Below, one piece after another: positions 1 through 5,774 of a DNA stretch of 6,771 nt (the stretch's first letter is position 1; every line of letters starts with the position of its first letter). The stretch covers positions 1-6,771 of the forward strand of contig CAMPKP010000168.1 of assembly GCA_946887295.1 (NCBI GenBank), given 5' to 3'. The notes under the pieces were generated by a model. That model was not told the origin of the DNA, did not search any database, and worked only from the letters and a program-made list of their open reading frames with translations. Position numbers and translations under genes: made by a program. The DNA is from an uncultured Gemmatimonadota bacterium. GTDB lineage: Bacteria > Gemmatimonadota > Gemmatimonadetes > Gemmatimonadales > GWC2-71-9.

Positions 1-411
1 CTGCTGCCCCGCGCCACGGCGCTCCACAACGTGGAGCTGCCCCTGGTCTACGCCGGGATCGGCTCCAGGGAGCGGCGCGCGCTCTCCGCCGACGCGCTCG
101 ACCGGGTCGGGCTGAAGGATCGAATGCAGCACCGTCCCAACGAGCTCTCCGGCGGCCAGCGCCAGCGCGTGGCGATCGCCCGCGCGCTGGTCAACCAGCC
201 CAGCATCCTGCTCGCCGACGAGCCGACGGGCAATCTCGACAGCGCCACCAGCCAGGAGATCATGGTCCTGTTCGAGGCGCTGCACACCGAGGGGCAGACG
301 ATCGTCCTGGTGACCCATGAGAACGACATCGCGGCCCACGCGCGGAGGCAGGTCCACCTGAAGGACGGCAGGGTGGAGCGGGACTTCGCGACCGATGGAA
401 GGTCGCAATGA
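1..411 (+). CDS. ABC transporter ATP-binding protein, MacB/LolD/YknY type (5'-truncated by window edge)
   Basis: This is the C-terminal 136 residues of an ATPase that would power the exporter encoded by the next two genes. The reading frame is open from base 1. The first residues ([15 protein letters not shown]) match the stretch just after the Q-loop in LolD/MacB-type ATPases, so the Walker A half (roughly 95-100 residues) lies upstream of the window. Visible motifs, numbered from the first visible codon, are the ABC signature LSGGQ at 49-53, Walker B ILLADE at 69-74 with catalytic Glu74, the D-loop GNLDS just after it, and the H-loop His106 in VLVTHE. All catalytic residues in the visible half are intact. 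Its stop overlaps the next start as ATGA, implying translational coupling. The subfamily (macrolide/lipoprotein exporter-like, with separate ATPase and permease) follows from the motif style and neighbours. The transported substrate cannot be read from the sequence. Confidence 0.95.
   Translation: MLPRATALHNVELPLVYAGIGSRERRALSADALDRVGLKDRMQHRPNELSGGQRQRVAIARALVNQPSILLADEPTGNLDSATSQEIMVLFEALHTEGQTIVLVTHENDIAAHARRQVHLKDGRVERDFATDGRSQ
397..402 (+). promoter_or_regulatory. Ribosome binding site GGAAGG for the adaptor gene
   Basis: GGAAGG lies 5 nt before the ATG at 408, inside the end of the ATPase gene. Together with the ATGA stop/start overlap it supports 408 as the adaptor start over the in-frame ATG at 516, which would leave too short a signal peptide. 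Confidence 0.6.
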
Positions 412-1928
412 GACCGACCGACCACGAGGAGAACGCGACGTCCTCCCCCGCGCCGCGAGGCATCGTGCCCGGCGCCGCCCGGAGCTGGCTGAGCAGATCC
501 CTCGCTGCGCTGGGGATGACGGGCGCCATCCTCTCCGCCTGCAAGAAGGAGGAGGCCGCCGTCGTCTATCAGGCGGTTCCCGTCGAGCGCCGCGACATCG
601 TGGTCTCGGCGCGGGCATCGGGAACCATCCAGCCCGACACGGTGGTCGAGGTGAAGTCCAAGGCCTCGGGGGAGATCCTCGAGCTGAAGGTGGAGACCGG
701 CCAGCTGGTGAAGCGCGGCGCCCTGATGGTGCGGGTGGACCCGCGGAACCCGCGCAACCTCCTGGCCCAGGCCCAGGCCGACCTGGAGGTCGCCGAGGCG
801 CGGCAGGCCAACGCCACCTCGCAGAAGCGCCGCGCCGACGAGCTGTACCAGTCGCAGTCCATCACCCAGCAGGAGCACGAGAACGCCCTGCTCGACTACG
901 CCAACGCCCGCGCCGAGGTCGTGCGCGCGCGGGTCGCGGTGGACGACGCCCGCAACCAGATGGACGACACCAACGTGCTGGCGCCGATCACGGGGACGAT
1001 CATCGAGAAGCTGGTCGAGCGCGGCCAGGTGATCTCCTCGCCCACCCGCGACGTCGGCGGCGGGACCGTGCTCCTCAAGATGGCCGACCTGGGACTGGTG
1101 CAGGTGCGGACCCTGGTGGACGAGACCGACATCGGGAAGATCCAGGTGGGCCAGCGGGCCACAGTGACGGTGGACGCCTACCCCAACCGGCCGTTCGAGG
1201 GCTCGGTCCTCAAGATCGAGCCCCAGGCCCAGACCGAGCAGAACGTGACCATGTTCCCGGTGCTGGTGCGGATCGACAATCGCGGCGGGCTGCTCAGACC
1301 CGGCATGAACAGCGAGGTCGAAGTGCACGTGGGGCAGCGCGAGGACGTGCTGGCGGTGCCCAACGCGGCGCTCCGCACCCAGCGTGACGTGGGGTCGGCG
1401 GCACAGGTGCTGGGGCTGTCGGCGGAGCAGGTGCAGCGCGAGCTGGCCGCGCAGCGCCCCGCGACGCGCCCGACCGCCGGCAGCGCCAGCGGCGCCAGCG
1501 GCGCCCAGGAAGCGGCCTCCGTGGGCGCCGGCGGCGCGGCGCCCGACAGCGGCCAGGCGCCGGCCCAGGGTGCGCGGCAGCAGGCTGCTGGGACGACGGC
1601 CGGCCGCACGGGCCGCACGGGCCGTGCGAGGGGAGGCCCGGTGGACGCATCGTTCGGCGGGCGCTATATCGTATTCGTGAAGCGCCCGGAGGGCCCCAGG
1701 GCGGTCTGGATCCGGACCGGCCTGACCGATCTCGACTACAGCGAGGTCGTCGAAGGGCTCCAGCCCGCCGATTCGGTGCTGGTCCTGCCCAGCGCCAGTC
1801 TGGTGCAGTCGCAGCAGGAAGCGGCCGAGCGGATCAATCGGGTGACGGGCGGCGGCGGGGTGCCGGGCATGCAGCAGCAGGGCGCCCCGGCCGGCGGCAG
1901 CCGCCCCACGACCCCTGGAGGACGCTGA
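408..1928 (+). CDS. Periplasmic adaptor (membrane fusion) lipoprotein, HlyD/MacA/RND-MFP family
   Basis: This 506-residue protein is the adaptor that would link the ABC permease to an outer membrane channel. A lipoprotein signal ends at lipobox LSAC with Cys45, so it is probably lipid-anchored in the periplasm rather than held by a helix as in E. coli MacA. The domain order is typical of the family: first lipoyl half about 76-112, coiled-coil hairpin about 113-187 (rich in Ala, Gln, Glu and Arg), second lipoyl half from LAPITGTI at 191, beta-barrel about 215-305, then the membrane-proximal domain. That last domain is interrupted by a long low-complexity Ala/Gly/Gln/Arg insert (about residues 325-413) before resuming at GGRYIVFV (418-424). 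The C-terminus is also Gly/Gln/Pro-rich. The N-terminal 30 residues before the hydrophobic part are unusually long, and part of the signal peptide is encoded by a dispersed-repeat-like sequence (see 494-521). It is coupled to the ATPase by ATGA and followed 4 nt later by the permease. The family is confident; the substrate is unknown. Confidence 0.93.
   Translation: MRPTDHEENATSSPAPRGIVPGAARSWLSRSLAALGMTGAILSACKKEEAAVVYQAVPVERRDIVVSARASGTIQPDTVVEVKSKASGEILELKVETGQLVKRGALMVRVDPRNPRNLLAQAQADLEVAEARQANATSQKRRADELYQSQSITQQEHENALLDYANARAEVVRARVAVDDARNQMDDTNVLAPITGTIIEKLVERGQVISSPTRDVGGGTVLLKMADLGLVQVRTLVDETDIGKIQVGQRATVTVDAYPNRPFEGSVLKIEPQAQTEQNVTMFPVLVRIDNRGGLLRPGMNSEVEVHVGQREDVLAVPNAALRTQRDVGSAAQVLGLSAEQVQRELAAQRPATRPTAGSASGASGAQEAASVGAGGAAPDSGQAPAQGARQQAAGTTAGRTGRTGRARGGPVDASFGGRYIVFVKRPEGPRAVWIRTGLTDLDYSEVVEGLQPADSVLVLPSASLVQSQQEAAERINRVTGGGGVPGMQQQGAPAGGSRPTTPGGR
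494..521 (+). repeat. Dispersed-repeat-like sequence embedded in the adaptor signal peptide
   Basis: The core ATCCCTCGCTGCGCT followed by GGGGATGACG is nearly identical to a short dispersed sequence I recall as abundant in Acidobacteria, Gemmatimonadetes and other environmental genomes. That sequence is recognisable by its spurious translations [17 protein letters not shown] and [10 protein letters not shown]. All three reading styles appear here: [10 protein letters not shown] in the real protein (residues 29-38), VIPSAARDL in one antisense frame and HPQRSEGS in another. The arms ATCCC (497-501) and GGGAT (513-517) are inverted, with an inner CGC/GCG pair. In this window there is one copy only, so calling it a repeat rests on prior knowledge, not on internal duplication. 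Confidence 0.7.
1485..1505 (+). repeat. Short 9-bp tandem repeat (GCCAGCGGC, 2.3 copies)
   Basis: Two exact copies of GCCAGCGGC at 1485-1493 and 1494-1502 are followed by GCC. They encode alternating Ser-Gly-Ala in the adaptor's low-complexity insert and keep the frame, consistent with slippage-driven growth of the linker. Confidence 0.7.
1603..1629 (+). repeat. 9-bp tandem repeat (GCCGCACGG, 2 exact copies plus a degenerate third)
   Basis: Copies lie at 1603-1611 and 1612-1620, with a diverged third (GCCGTGCGA) at 1621-1629. They encode the basic stretch GRTGRTGRA (about residues 399-407) at the end of the adaptor's disordered insert. The unit length is a multiple of three, so the frame is preserved. 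Confidence 0.75.
1917..1921 (+). promoter_or_regulatory. Ribosome binding site GGAGG for the permease gene
   Basis: GGAGG spans the last codons of the adaptor gene and ends 11 nt before the ATG at 1933. It supports that start; the spacing is slightly long. Confidence 0.6.
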
Positions 1929-1932
1929 CACC

Positions 1933-3147
1933 ATGCTGGTGGGCGAGACGGTCGCGGTCGCGTTCCAGTCCATCCGGGCGAACAAGCTGCGCTCGGTGCT
2001 CACCATGCTCGGCATCATCATCGGGGTCGGCGCGGTCATCACCATGGTGGCGCTCGGCAGCGGCGCCCAGAAGGCGGTGCAGGACCGCATCGCCGCGCTG
2101 GGAGCCAATGTCTTCACCGTGTTCGCCGGGCAGGGCTCCCGCGGCGGCATCCGCATCACCGACCGCACCATCCTCAGCACCGACGACTACGAGGCGCTGG
2201 TCCGCGACGGCAAGCTGCTCAAGGCGGTGGTGCCGGAGATGCAGCAGTCGCTCCAGGTGAAGTACGGCAACCAGAACAGCAACATCAACGTGGTCGGCAC
2301 CACGCCGAACTACATCGAGGTCCGGAACTACACGGTTCCCCACGGCCGGATGTTCACCCCGGGCGACGACGAGGCCCGCCAGCGCCATGCCGTGCTCGGC
2401 GCCGCCGTCCCCCGGATGCTCGGCGCCAATCCCGCGGCGATGATCCACCAGACGCTGCAGATCCGCGGGATCAACTTCGAGATCATCGGGGTGCTGAGCG
2501 AGAAGGGGTCGGCCGGCGGGTGGTCCAATCCGGACGAGCAGATCCTCATCCCGCTCCAGACGGCCAAGTACCGCGTGTTCGGGTCCGACCGGCTGCGCTC
2601 CATGTCGGTGCAGGTGGCCGACGGCGTGCCCATGGAGCAGGGCATGGTGGACCTGGAGCGCATTCTCCGGCGGGAGCATCGCATCCGGCCGGGGGGCGAG
2701 AACGATTTCACCATCCGGAACCAGCAGGACATCCTGGCCACCCAGCAGCAGACCACCCAGGTGTTCACCACCCTCCTGGCGAGCATCGCCGCGGTGAGCC
2801 TCCTGGTGGGCGGCATCGGGATCATGAACATCATGCTGGTGTCCGTCACCGAGCGGACCCGGGAGATCGGCGTTCGCAAGGCGCTGGGCGCCACCCGCGG
2901 GAACATCATGCTCCAGTTCCTGGTCGAGGCGCTGGCCCTCTGCCTGGTCGGCGGAGTCCTCGGCATCCTGGCGGGCATCGGCACCGCGATGGTCCTCTCG
3001 CGGGTCATGCAGTGGAACACGCTGATCTCGCCGATGGCGGTAGCGGTCGCCTTCGGGTTCAGCGCGCTGGTCGGCCTCTTCTTCGGCATCTGGCCGGCGC
3101 GCCGGGCCGCGCGGCTCGATCCCATCGTGGCGCTGAGGTACGAGTAG
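1933..3147 (+). CDS. ABC transporter permease, MacB/YknZ (FtsX) family
   Basis: This 404-residue membrane subunit lacks a fused ATPase domain, like B. subtilis YknZ (about 400 residues) and unlike E. coli MacB (about 650). It has the type VII ABC layout. A short cytoplasmic N-terminus leads to helix 1 (about 22-41, MLGIIIGVGAVITMVAL), a large extracytoplasmic MacB_PCD domain (about 43-275), then three helices at about 281-304, 327-356 and 366-388. Family hallmarks are intact: the coupling-helix motif ERTREIGVRKALGAT (307-321) and the C-terminal WPARRAARLDPIVALRYE (387-404). In this class ATP hydrolysis moves the periplasmic domain (mechanotransmission) to push substrate through the adaptor and an outer membrane channel, instead of moving it across the inner membrane. 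The ATPase, adaptor, permease order and tight spacing argue for one complex. The substrate is unknown; antibiotics, peptides, siderophores and lipids are all possible for the family. Confidence 0.95.
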   Translation: MLVGETVAVAFQSIRANKLRSVLTMLGIIIGVGAVITMVALGSGAQKAVQDRIAALGANVFTVFAGQGSRGGIRITDRTILSTDDYEALVRDGKLLKAVVPEMQQSLQVKYGNQNSNINVVGTTPNYIEVRNYTVPHGRMFTPGDDEARQRHAVLGAAVPRMLGANPAAMIHQTLQIRGINFEIIGVLSEKGSAGGWSNPDEQILIPLQTAKYRVFGSDRLRSMSVQVADGVPMEQGMVDLERILRREHRIRPGGENDFTIRNQQDILATQQQTTQVFTTLLASIAAVSLLVGGIGIMNIMLVSVTERTREIGVRKALGATRGNIMLQFLVEALALCLVGGVLGILAGIGTAMVLSRVMQWNTLISPMAVAVAFGFSALVGLFFGIWPARRAARLDPIVALRYE

Positions 3148-3148
3148 C

Positions 3149-3823
3149 ATGTCGGAGCGGGCACCGGTCAAGCGGAATCACGGCCTGGTGCGGCTGACGC
3201 ACTGGCTCAACGCGGTCTTCCTGCTGGGCATGATCGCCAGCGGGCTGCAGATCTACGGCGCGTTTCCCCACTTCGGCCCCCGGGGCGCCCCCTATCCGCT
3301 CCCGAACCCCTGGGCCGGCGAGAGCCTTCCCGAGTGGGCCCGGCTGGGCGGCTGGCTCGCGGGAGCGCTGAACTGGCACTTCGCCCTCGCCTGGCCTTTC
3401 GTCCTCACCGGGCTGGTGTACCTCGGGTTCCTCGCGCTCACCGGAGAGTGGCGGTCGCTCCTCTTCCGCCCCCGCGATCTTCGCCCCGCGCTGGAGATGC
3501 AGCTCTACTACCTGCGGCTCCGCCGTGACCACCCGCCGCAGGGCAAGCACAACGCCCTCCAGAAGGCCGCCTATACCGGAATCGTGGTTCTGGGCGCACT
3601 GTCCGTGGCGACGGGCTTCGCGATCTACAAGCCGGTCCAGCTCTCCTGGCTGACCGCGCTGTTCGGCGGCTACGAGCTCACCCGCTACTGGCACTTCGTC
3701 ACGGTATGGATCTTCGTCGGGTTCACCCTGCTGCACGTCGCGCTGGTGCTGCTGGTGGACCCGGCGTCGCTCAGGGGGATGGTCTCCGGATGGTACCGCG
3801 GGAGGTTTCCGAGCCATGACTGA
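3149..3823 (+). CDS. Membrane cytochrome b (prokaryotic cytochrome b561 / thiosulfate reductase cytochrome b-like)
   Basis: This 224-residue integral membrane protein has four predicted helices at about 18-38, 72-97, 141-160 and 180-203. Histidines sit where this superfamily (Ni_hydr_CYTB/cytochrome b561) binds two b hemes: His18 (RLTHWLN), His77 (NWHFALAW), His182 (RYWHFVT) and His196 (LLHVAL). The stretch KHNALQKAAYTG (133-144) and the following YKPVQLSWLTALFGGYE are strongly characteristic of this family. It would pass electrons between the quinone pool and a periplasmic partner, most simply the molybdoenzyme encoded next, whose start lies 8 nt inside this gene. The start at 3149 follows the permease stop by 1 nt and has GAGG at 3135-3138. 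This is not the six-helix ferric-reductase type MsrQ (YedZ). Family is confident; electron direction and partner are inferred. Confidence 0.9.
   Translation: MSERAPVKRNHGLVRLTHWLNAVFLLGMIASGLQIYGAFPHFGPRGAPYPLPNPWAGESLPEWARLGGWLAGALNWHFALAWPFVLTGLVYLGFLALTGEWRSLLFRPRDLRPALEMQLYYLRLRRDHPPQGKHNALQKAAYTGIVVLGALSVATGFAIYKPVQLSWLTALFGGYELTRYWHFVTVWIFVGFTLLHVALVLLVDPASLRGMVSGWYRGRFPSHD
3801..3805 (+). promoter_or_regulatory. Ribosome binding site GGAGG for the molybdoenzyme gene
   Basis: GGAGG lies 10 nt before the ATG at 3816 and inside the end of the cytochrome gene. It supports a start that overlaps the cytochrome stop by 8 nt and that places the Tat motif near the N-terminus. Confidence 0.65.
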
Positions 3824-4547
3824 CCGGCCTGGCGTGAGCCGGCGGGACTTTCTCCGGCTCGGACTCGCGGCCGGACCGGCCTCGCTGGTGGCCGCGTGCG
3901 GCTGGGACGGCGGGGCCGCGCTGGAGCCGCGTCTCCGCGCCTTCGGGCGGATCAACGACTGGGTGGGCGAGAAGATCTTCCTCTCTCGCTCCCGGCTCGC
4001 CCCGGAGTATCCGGTCACGGCCCGCACGGCGGAGCGGCTCTTTCCCGCCTACTCGATCACGTACAACAGGAAGCGGGTCTATCCCGACCCGCCGCGCGAC
4101 TGGGAGCTCGGCGTGGAGGGGCTGGTCCGCTCGCCCCAGCGGCTCACGCTCGAGATGCTGGAGGGCCTGCCCCGCGTCTCCTACACCGTGAAGCACCACT
4201 GCGTCGAGGGATGGACGGCGGTCGGCACCTGGACCGGCGTGCCCGTGTCGGTCCTGGCCGGGCTGGCGCGGCCCCTGCCCGAGGCGCGTTATCTTCGGTT
4301 CGACTCCTTCGACAGCGGCTACTCCAATGGGTGGGATCTCGCCAGCGCGATGCATCCGCAGACGATCCTGGCCTACGCCTTCAACGACCGCCCCCTCCCC
4401 CGCGAGCGCGGCGCCCCGCTCCGTCTCTACTCACCCGTCAAGCTCGGCTACAAGCTCACCAAGTACGTGACCACCATGAGCTTCACCCACGAGCGCCACG
4501 GCGGGTACTGGGAGGACCAGGGCTATCCCTGGCTCGCGGGCGTCTAG
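3816..4547 (+). CDS. Tat-exported molybdopterin-dependent oxidoreductase (sulfite oxidase / YedY superfamily)
   Basis: This 243-residue protein has a twin-arginine signal, SRRDFLRLG at 8-16, followed by a hydrophobic stretch and a possible lipobox VAAC with Cys28. It is therefore exported folded with its cofactor and may be lipid-anchored. The molybdopterin fold is recognisable by HHCVEGW (127-133), where Cys129 should be the molybdenum thiolate ligand. It is also seen in WTGVPVSVL, in LPRERGAPLRLYSPVKLGYK (194-213; Gly-x-Pro-Leu-Arg is the family signature), and in the closing GYWEDQGYPW (230-239). It lacks the C-terminal dimerisation domain of true sulfite oxidases and is shorter than E. 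coli MsrP (334 residues). The cytochrome b gene just upstream overlaps it, suggesting a two-subunit quinone-linked enzyme. The substrate is not determined; sulfite, sulfoxides, N-oxides or protein methionine sulfoxide are possibilities. Fold and cofactor are confident, the reaction is open. Confidence 0.92.
   Translation: MTDRPGVSRRDFLRLGLAAGPASLVAACGWDGGAALEPRLRAFGRINDWVGEKIFLSRSRLAPEYPVTARTAERLFPAYSITYNRKRVYPDPPRDWELGVEGLVRSPQRLTLEMLEGLPRVSYTVKHHCVEGWTAVGTWTGVPVSVLAGLARPLPEARYLRFDSFDSGYSNGWDLASAMHPQTILAYAFNDRPLPRERGAPLRLYSPVKLGYKLTKYVTTMSFTHERHGGYWEDQGYPWLAGV
4510..4515 (+). promoter_or_regulatory. Candidate ribosome binding site GGGAGG for a non-standard upstream start of the PHP gene
   Basis: GGGAGG lies 9 nt before an in-frame ATC at 4525. 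Translation from there would give a good Sec signal peptide joined to the PHP protein. The caveat is that the same bases encode Trp-Glu of the conserved GYWE motif of the molybdoenzyme, so the match could be a by-product of protein constraint. Confidence 0.3.
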
Positions 4548-4584
4548 CCTCGTCCTGCCCGGCGGACTGACGCTCGGGCTGCTG

Positions 4585-5745
4585 GTGGCGCGAGCCGCCG
4601 CCGCACCCCCACTGTCCGATCCCCTCGGCCGGCCCCTGCCGCCGGACCTCCAGCTCATCGCCCCCTCGTCGTATCTGGTGCTCTCCCCCCTCTACTCGAT
4701 GTGGGACGGCGTCGCGATGCTCAGCCTGAGCCGGCTGCACGGCTTCCTGCTCGGCCTGGCGCTGCTCTACCTCGTGTGGCGGCTGGTCCGCCTGATCCGC
4801 CGCCGCCGGCTCGGCCTTCGCGAGGAGGGCCGGGCGCTCGCGGTGGCGCTGGCGGGGCTGGCGGTGTTCGTCGCCGGCGGCCTCATCAACCAGCGCCCGA
4901 TGGTGAAGCTGGTGGGTGCGAGGCCGGGGACGGCGGTGGTGGATTTCCACAGTCACACCAATGCCTCCCACGACGTGCGGGGCACGGCCATGGCTCGCTT
5001 CGACACCCGGAGGAACCTCACCTGGCACGAGAAGGCCGGGTTCGACGCGGTGTTCGTCACCGATCACAACACCACGGCGGCGCTGGTGCCGACCGACGTC
5101 CCCGTCGCGCTGTGCCGCGGCCGGGAGGTGAGCGCGTGGCGGGCGCACATCGTGCTGCTCGGCGGCGAGGTGGACTCGGTGCGCGGACCCTACCGACGGG
5201 ACTGGGCCGGACTTCTCCTGCTGCTCGCCGACGCCGACACCGCCTACGGCGCCCTCTCGGTCGCCTCCCTCCCCGAATACGAGCGCAACCACTGGGGCCG
5301 CCTCGACTCGCTGGTGGACGCGGGACTCGACGGCTTCGAGATCGTGAACGCGTCGCCCAAGGCGAACGAGCTGAGCCGCGCGCGCCGCGACACCGTGATC
5401 GCGCTCGCCCGGCGGACCGGGAAGTTCGTGGTCGGCGTGAGCGACCACCACGGCTGGGGCGCGACCAGCATGGTCTGGAGCCTGGTCCAGGTCCCCGGCT
5501 GGGAGCTCCGGCCCGCCCGGCTCTGTGCCGGCATCCTGGAGGAGCTCGAGGCGGGTTTTCCCGCGGTGACCGTGGTCGAGCGCCACCGGCTCCGGCCGGA
5601 CGACTGGTGGCCCGCCTGGCTCACGCCGGTCGGCGTGGTGTGGGAGACCTGGCGAAGCATGGGCTGGGCGATGACGGCCGCCTGGCTGATGTGGATCTGG
5701 ACGCTGTGGGTGGTGGGCAGGACCCGGTATCTGCCGTCATCCTGA
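4585..5745 (+). CDS. Membrane-anchored PHP-domain metallo-hydrolase
   Basis: The 386-residue reading from GTG 4585 contains a PHP (polymerase and histidinol phosphatase) domain at about 117-300. Likely metal ligands are His122 and His124 (DFHSHTNAS), Asp160 and His161 (FVTDHNTT), Glu181 (GREVS), His188, and Asp287 with His289 (VSDHHGWG). PHP proteins hydrolyse phosphate esters or phosphodiesters with a metal cluster. Helices at about 51-71 and 84-101 flank a very basic loop (RLVRLIRRRR), and a third helix lies at about 359-378 near the C-terminus, in a Trp-rich tail. By the positive-inside rule the PHP domain would face the periplasm. GTG 4585 is the first standard start in frame after the stop at 4477-4479, but it lacks a good ribosome site and begins just after a signal-peptide-like stretch. 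The true start may be upstream, perhaps ATC 4525. The substrate is unknown. It lies 37 nt downstream of the molybdoenzyme and is probably in the same operon. Confidence 0.82.
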   Translation: MARAAAAPPLSDPLGRPLPPDLQLIAPSSYLVLSPLYSMWDGVAMLSLSRLHGFLLGLALLYLVWRLVRLIRRRRLGLREEGRALAVALAGLAVFVAGGLINQRPMVKLVGARPGTAVVDFHSHTNASHDVRGTAMARFDTRRNLTWHEKAGFDAVFVTDHNTTAALVPTDVPVALCRGREVSAWRAHIVLLGGEVDSVRGPYRRDWAGLLLLLADADTAYGALSVASLPEYERNHWGRLDSLVDAGLDGFEIVNASPKANELSRARRDTVIALARRTGKFVVGVSDHHGWGATSMVWSLVQVPGWELRPARLCAGILEELEAGFPAVTVVERHRLRPDDWWPAWLTPVGVVWETWRSMGWAMTAAWLMWIWTLWVVGRTRYLPSS

Positions 5746-5769
5746 CAACCGCCCGGCCCGCAGTACATT
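5742..5769 (+). promoter_or_regulatory. Predicted sigma-70-type promoter of the KAS III gene (leaderless)
   Basis: A -35-like CTGACA (5742-5747, five of six consensus bases, overlapping the PHP stop codon) is separated by 16 bp from a -10-like TACATT (5764-5769). Transcription would begin about 6-8 nt after the -10, at or next to the A of ATG 5775, giving an mRNA with essentially no 5' leader. No Shine-Dalgarno sequence is present before this ATG. The A/T-rich patch stands out in an otherwise very G+C-rich region. Confidence 0.5.
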
Positions 5770-5774
5770 TGTAC
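5763..5774 (+). promoter_or_regulatory. Perfect inverted repeat GTACA-TT-TGTAC abutting the start codon
   Basis: The arms GTACA (5763-5767) and TGTAC (5770-5774) are exact inverted complements around TT. The element overlaps the predicted -10 box and ends at the base before ATG 5775. It is placed like an operator for a dimeric repressor, but the short arms leave coincidence possible, and no regulator gene is in view. Confidence 0.35.

Noticed and set aside
1..411. A truncated or decayed ATPase gene.
   Set aside because: The missing N-terminal half is simply outside the window; the visible frame is intact with all expected motifs.
494..521. A mobile element or integration site at the repeat-like sequence.
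   Set aside because: There is no transposase, target duplication or second copy in the window, and the host reading frame continues unbroken.
395..1387. Alternative + strand frame of 330 codons overlapping the adaptor gene.
   Set aside because: It is Arg/Gly/Ala-rich text in a shifted frame. The overlapping frame from 408 has full adaptor domain structure, a ribosome site and an ATGA overlap.
48..2180. Very long antisense reading frame (710 codons), with similar long antisense frames at 1834-3171, 3059-4027, 4483-5586 and 5244-6698.
   Set aside because: These mirror well-supported + strand genes. In G+C-rich DNA with G/C third positions, antisense frames stay open by chance, and their translations are low-complexity His/Arg/Ala/Gly text with no recognisable domains.
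3149..4547. Calling the redox pair MsrPQ (YedYZ).
   Set aside because: The membrane protein has the b561/thiosulfate reductase cytochrome pattern with four helices, not the MsrQ type. The catalytic protein is about 90 residues shorter than E. coli MsrP.
4548..4584. A transcription terminator or promoter between the molybdoenzyme and PHP genes.
   Set aside because: Only weak complementary bits (GTCC/GGAC) are present, with no T-run and no convincing -35/-10 pair.
4701..5774. Upstream extension of the KAS III frame through the whole PHP gene.
   Set aside because: The frame is open, but its translation is low complexity, while the PHP frame carries conserved metal-binding motifs. FabH homology begins right at ATG 5775.
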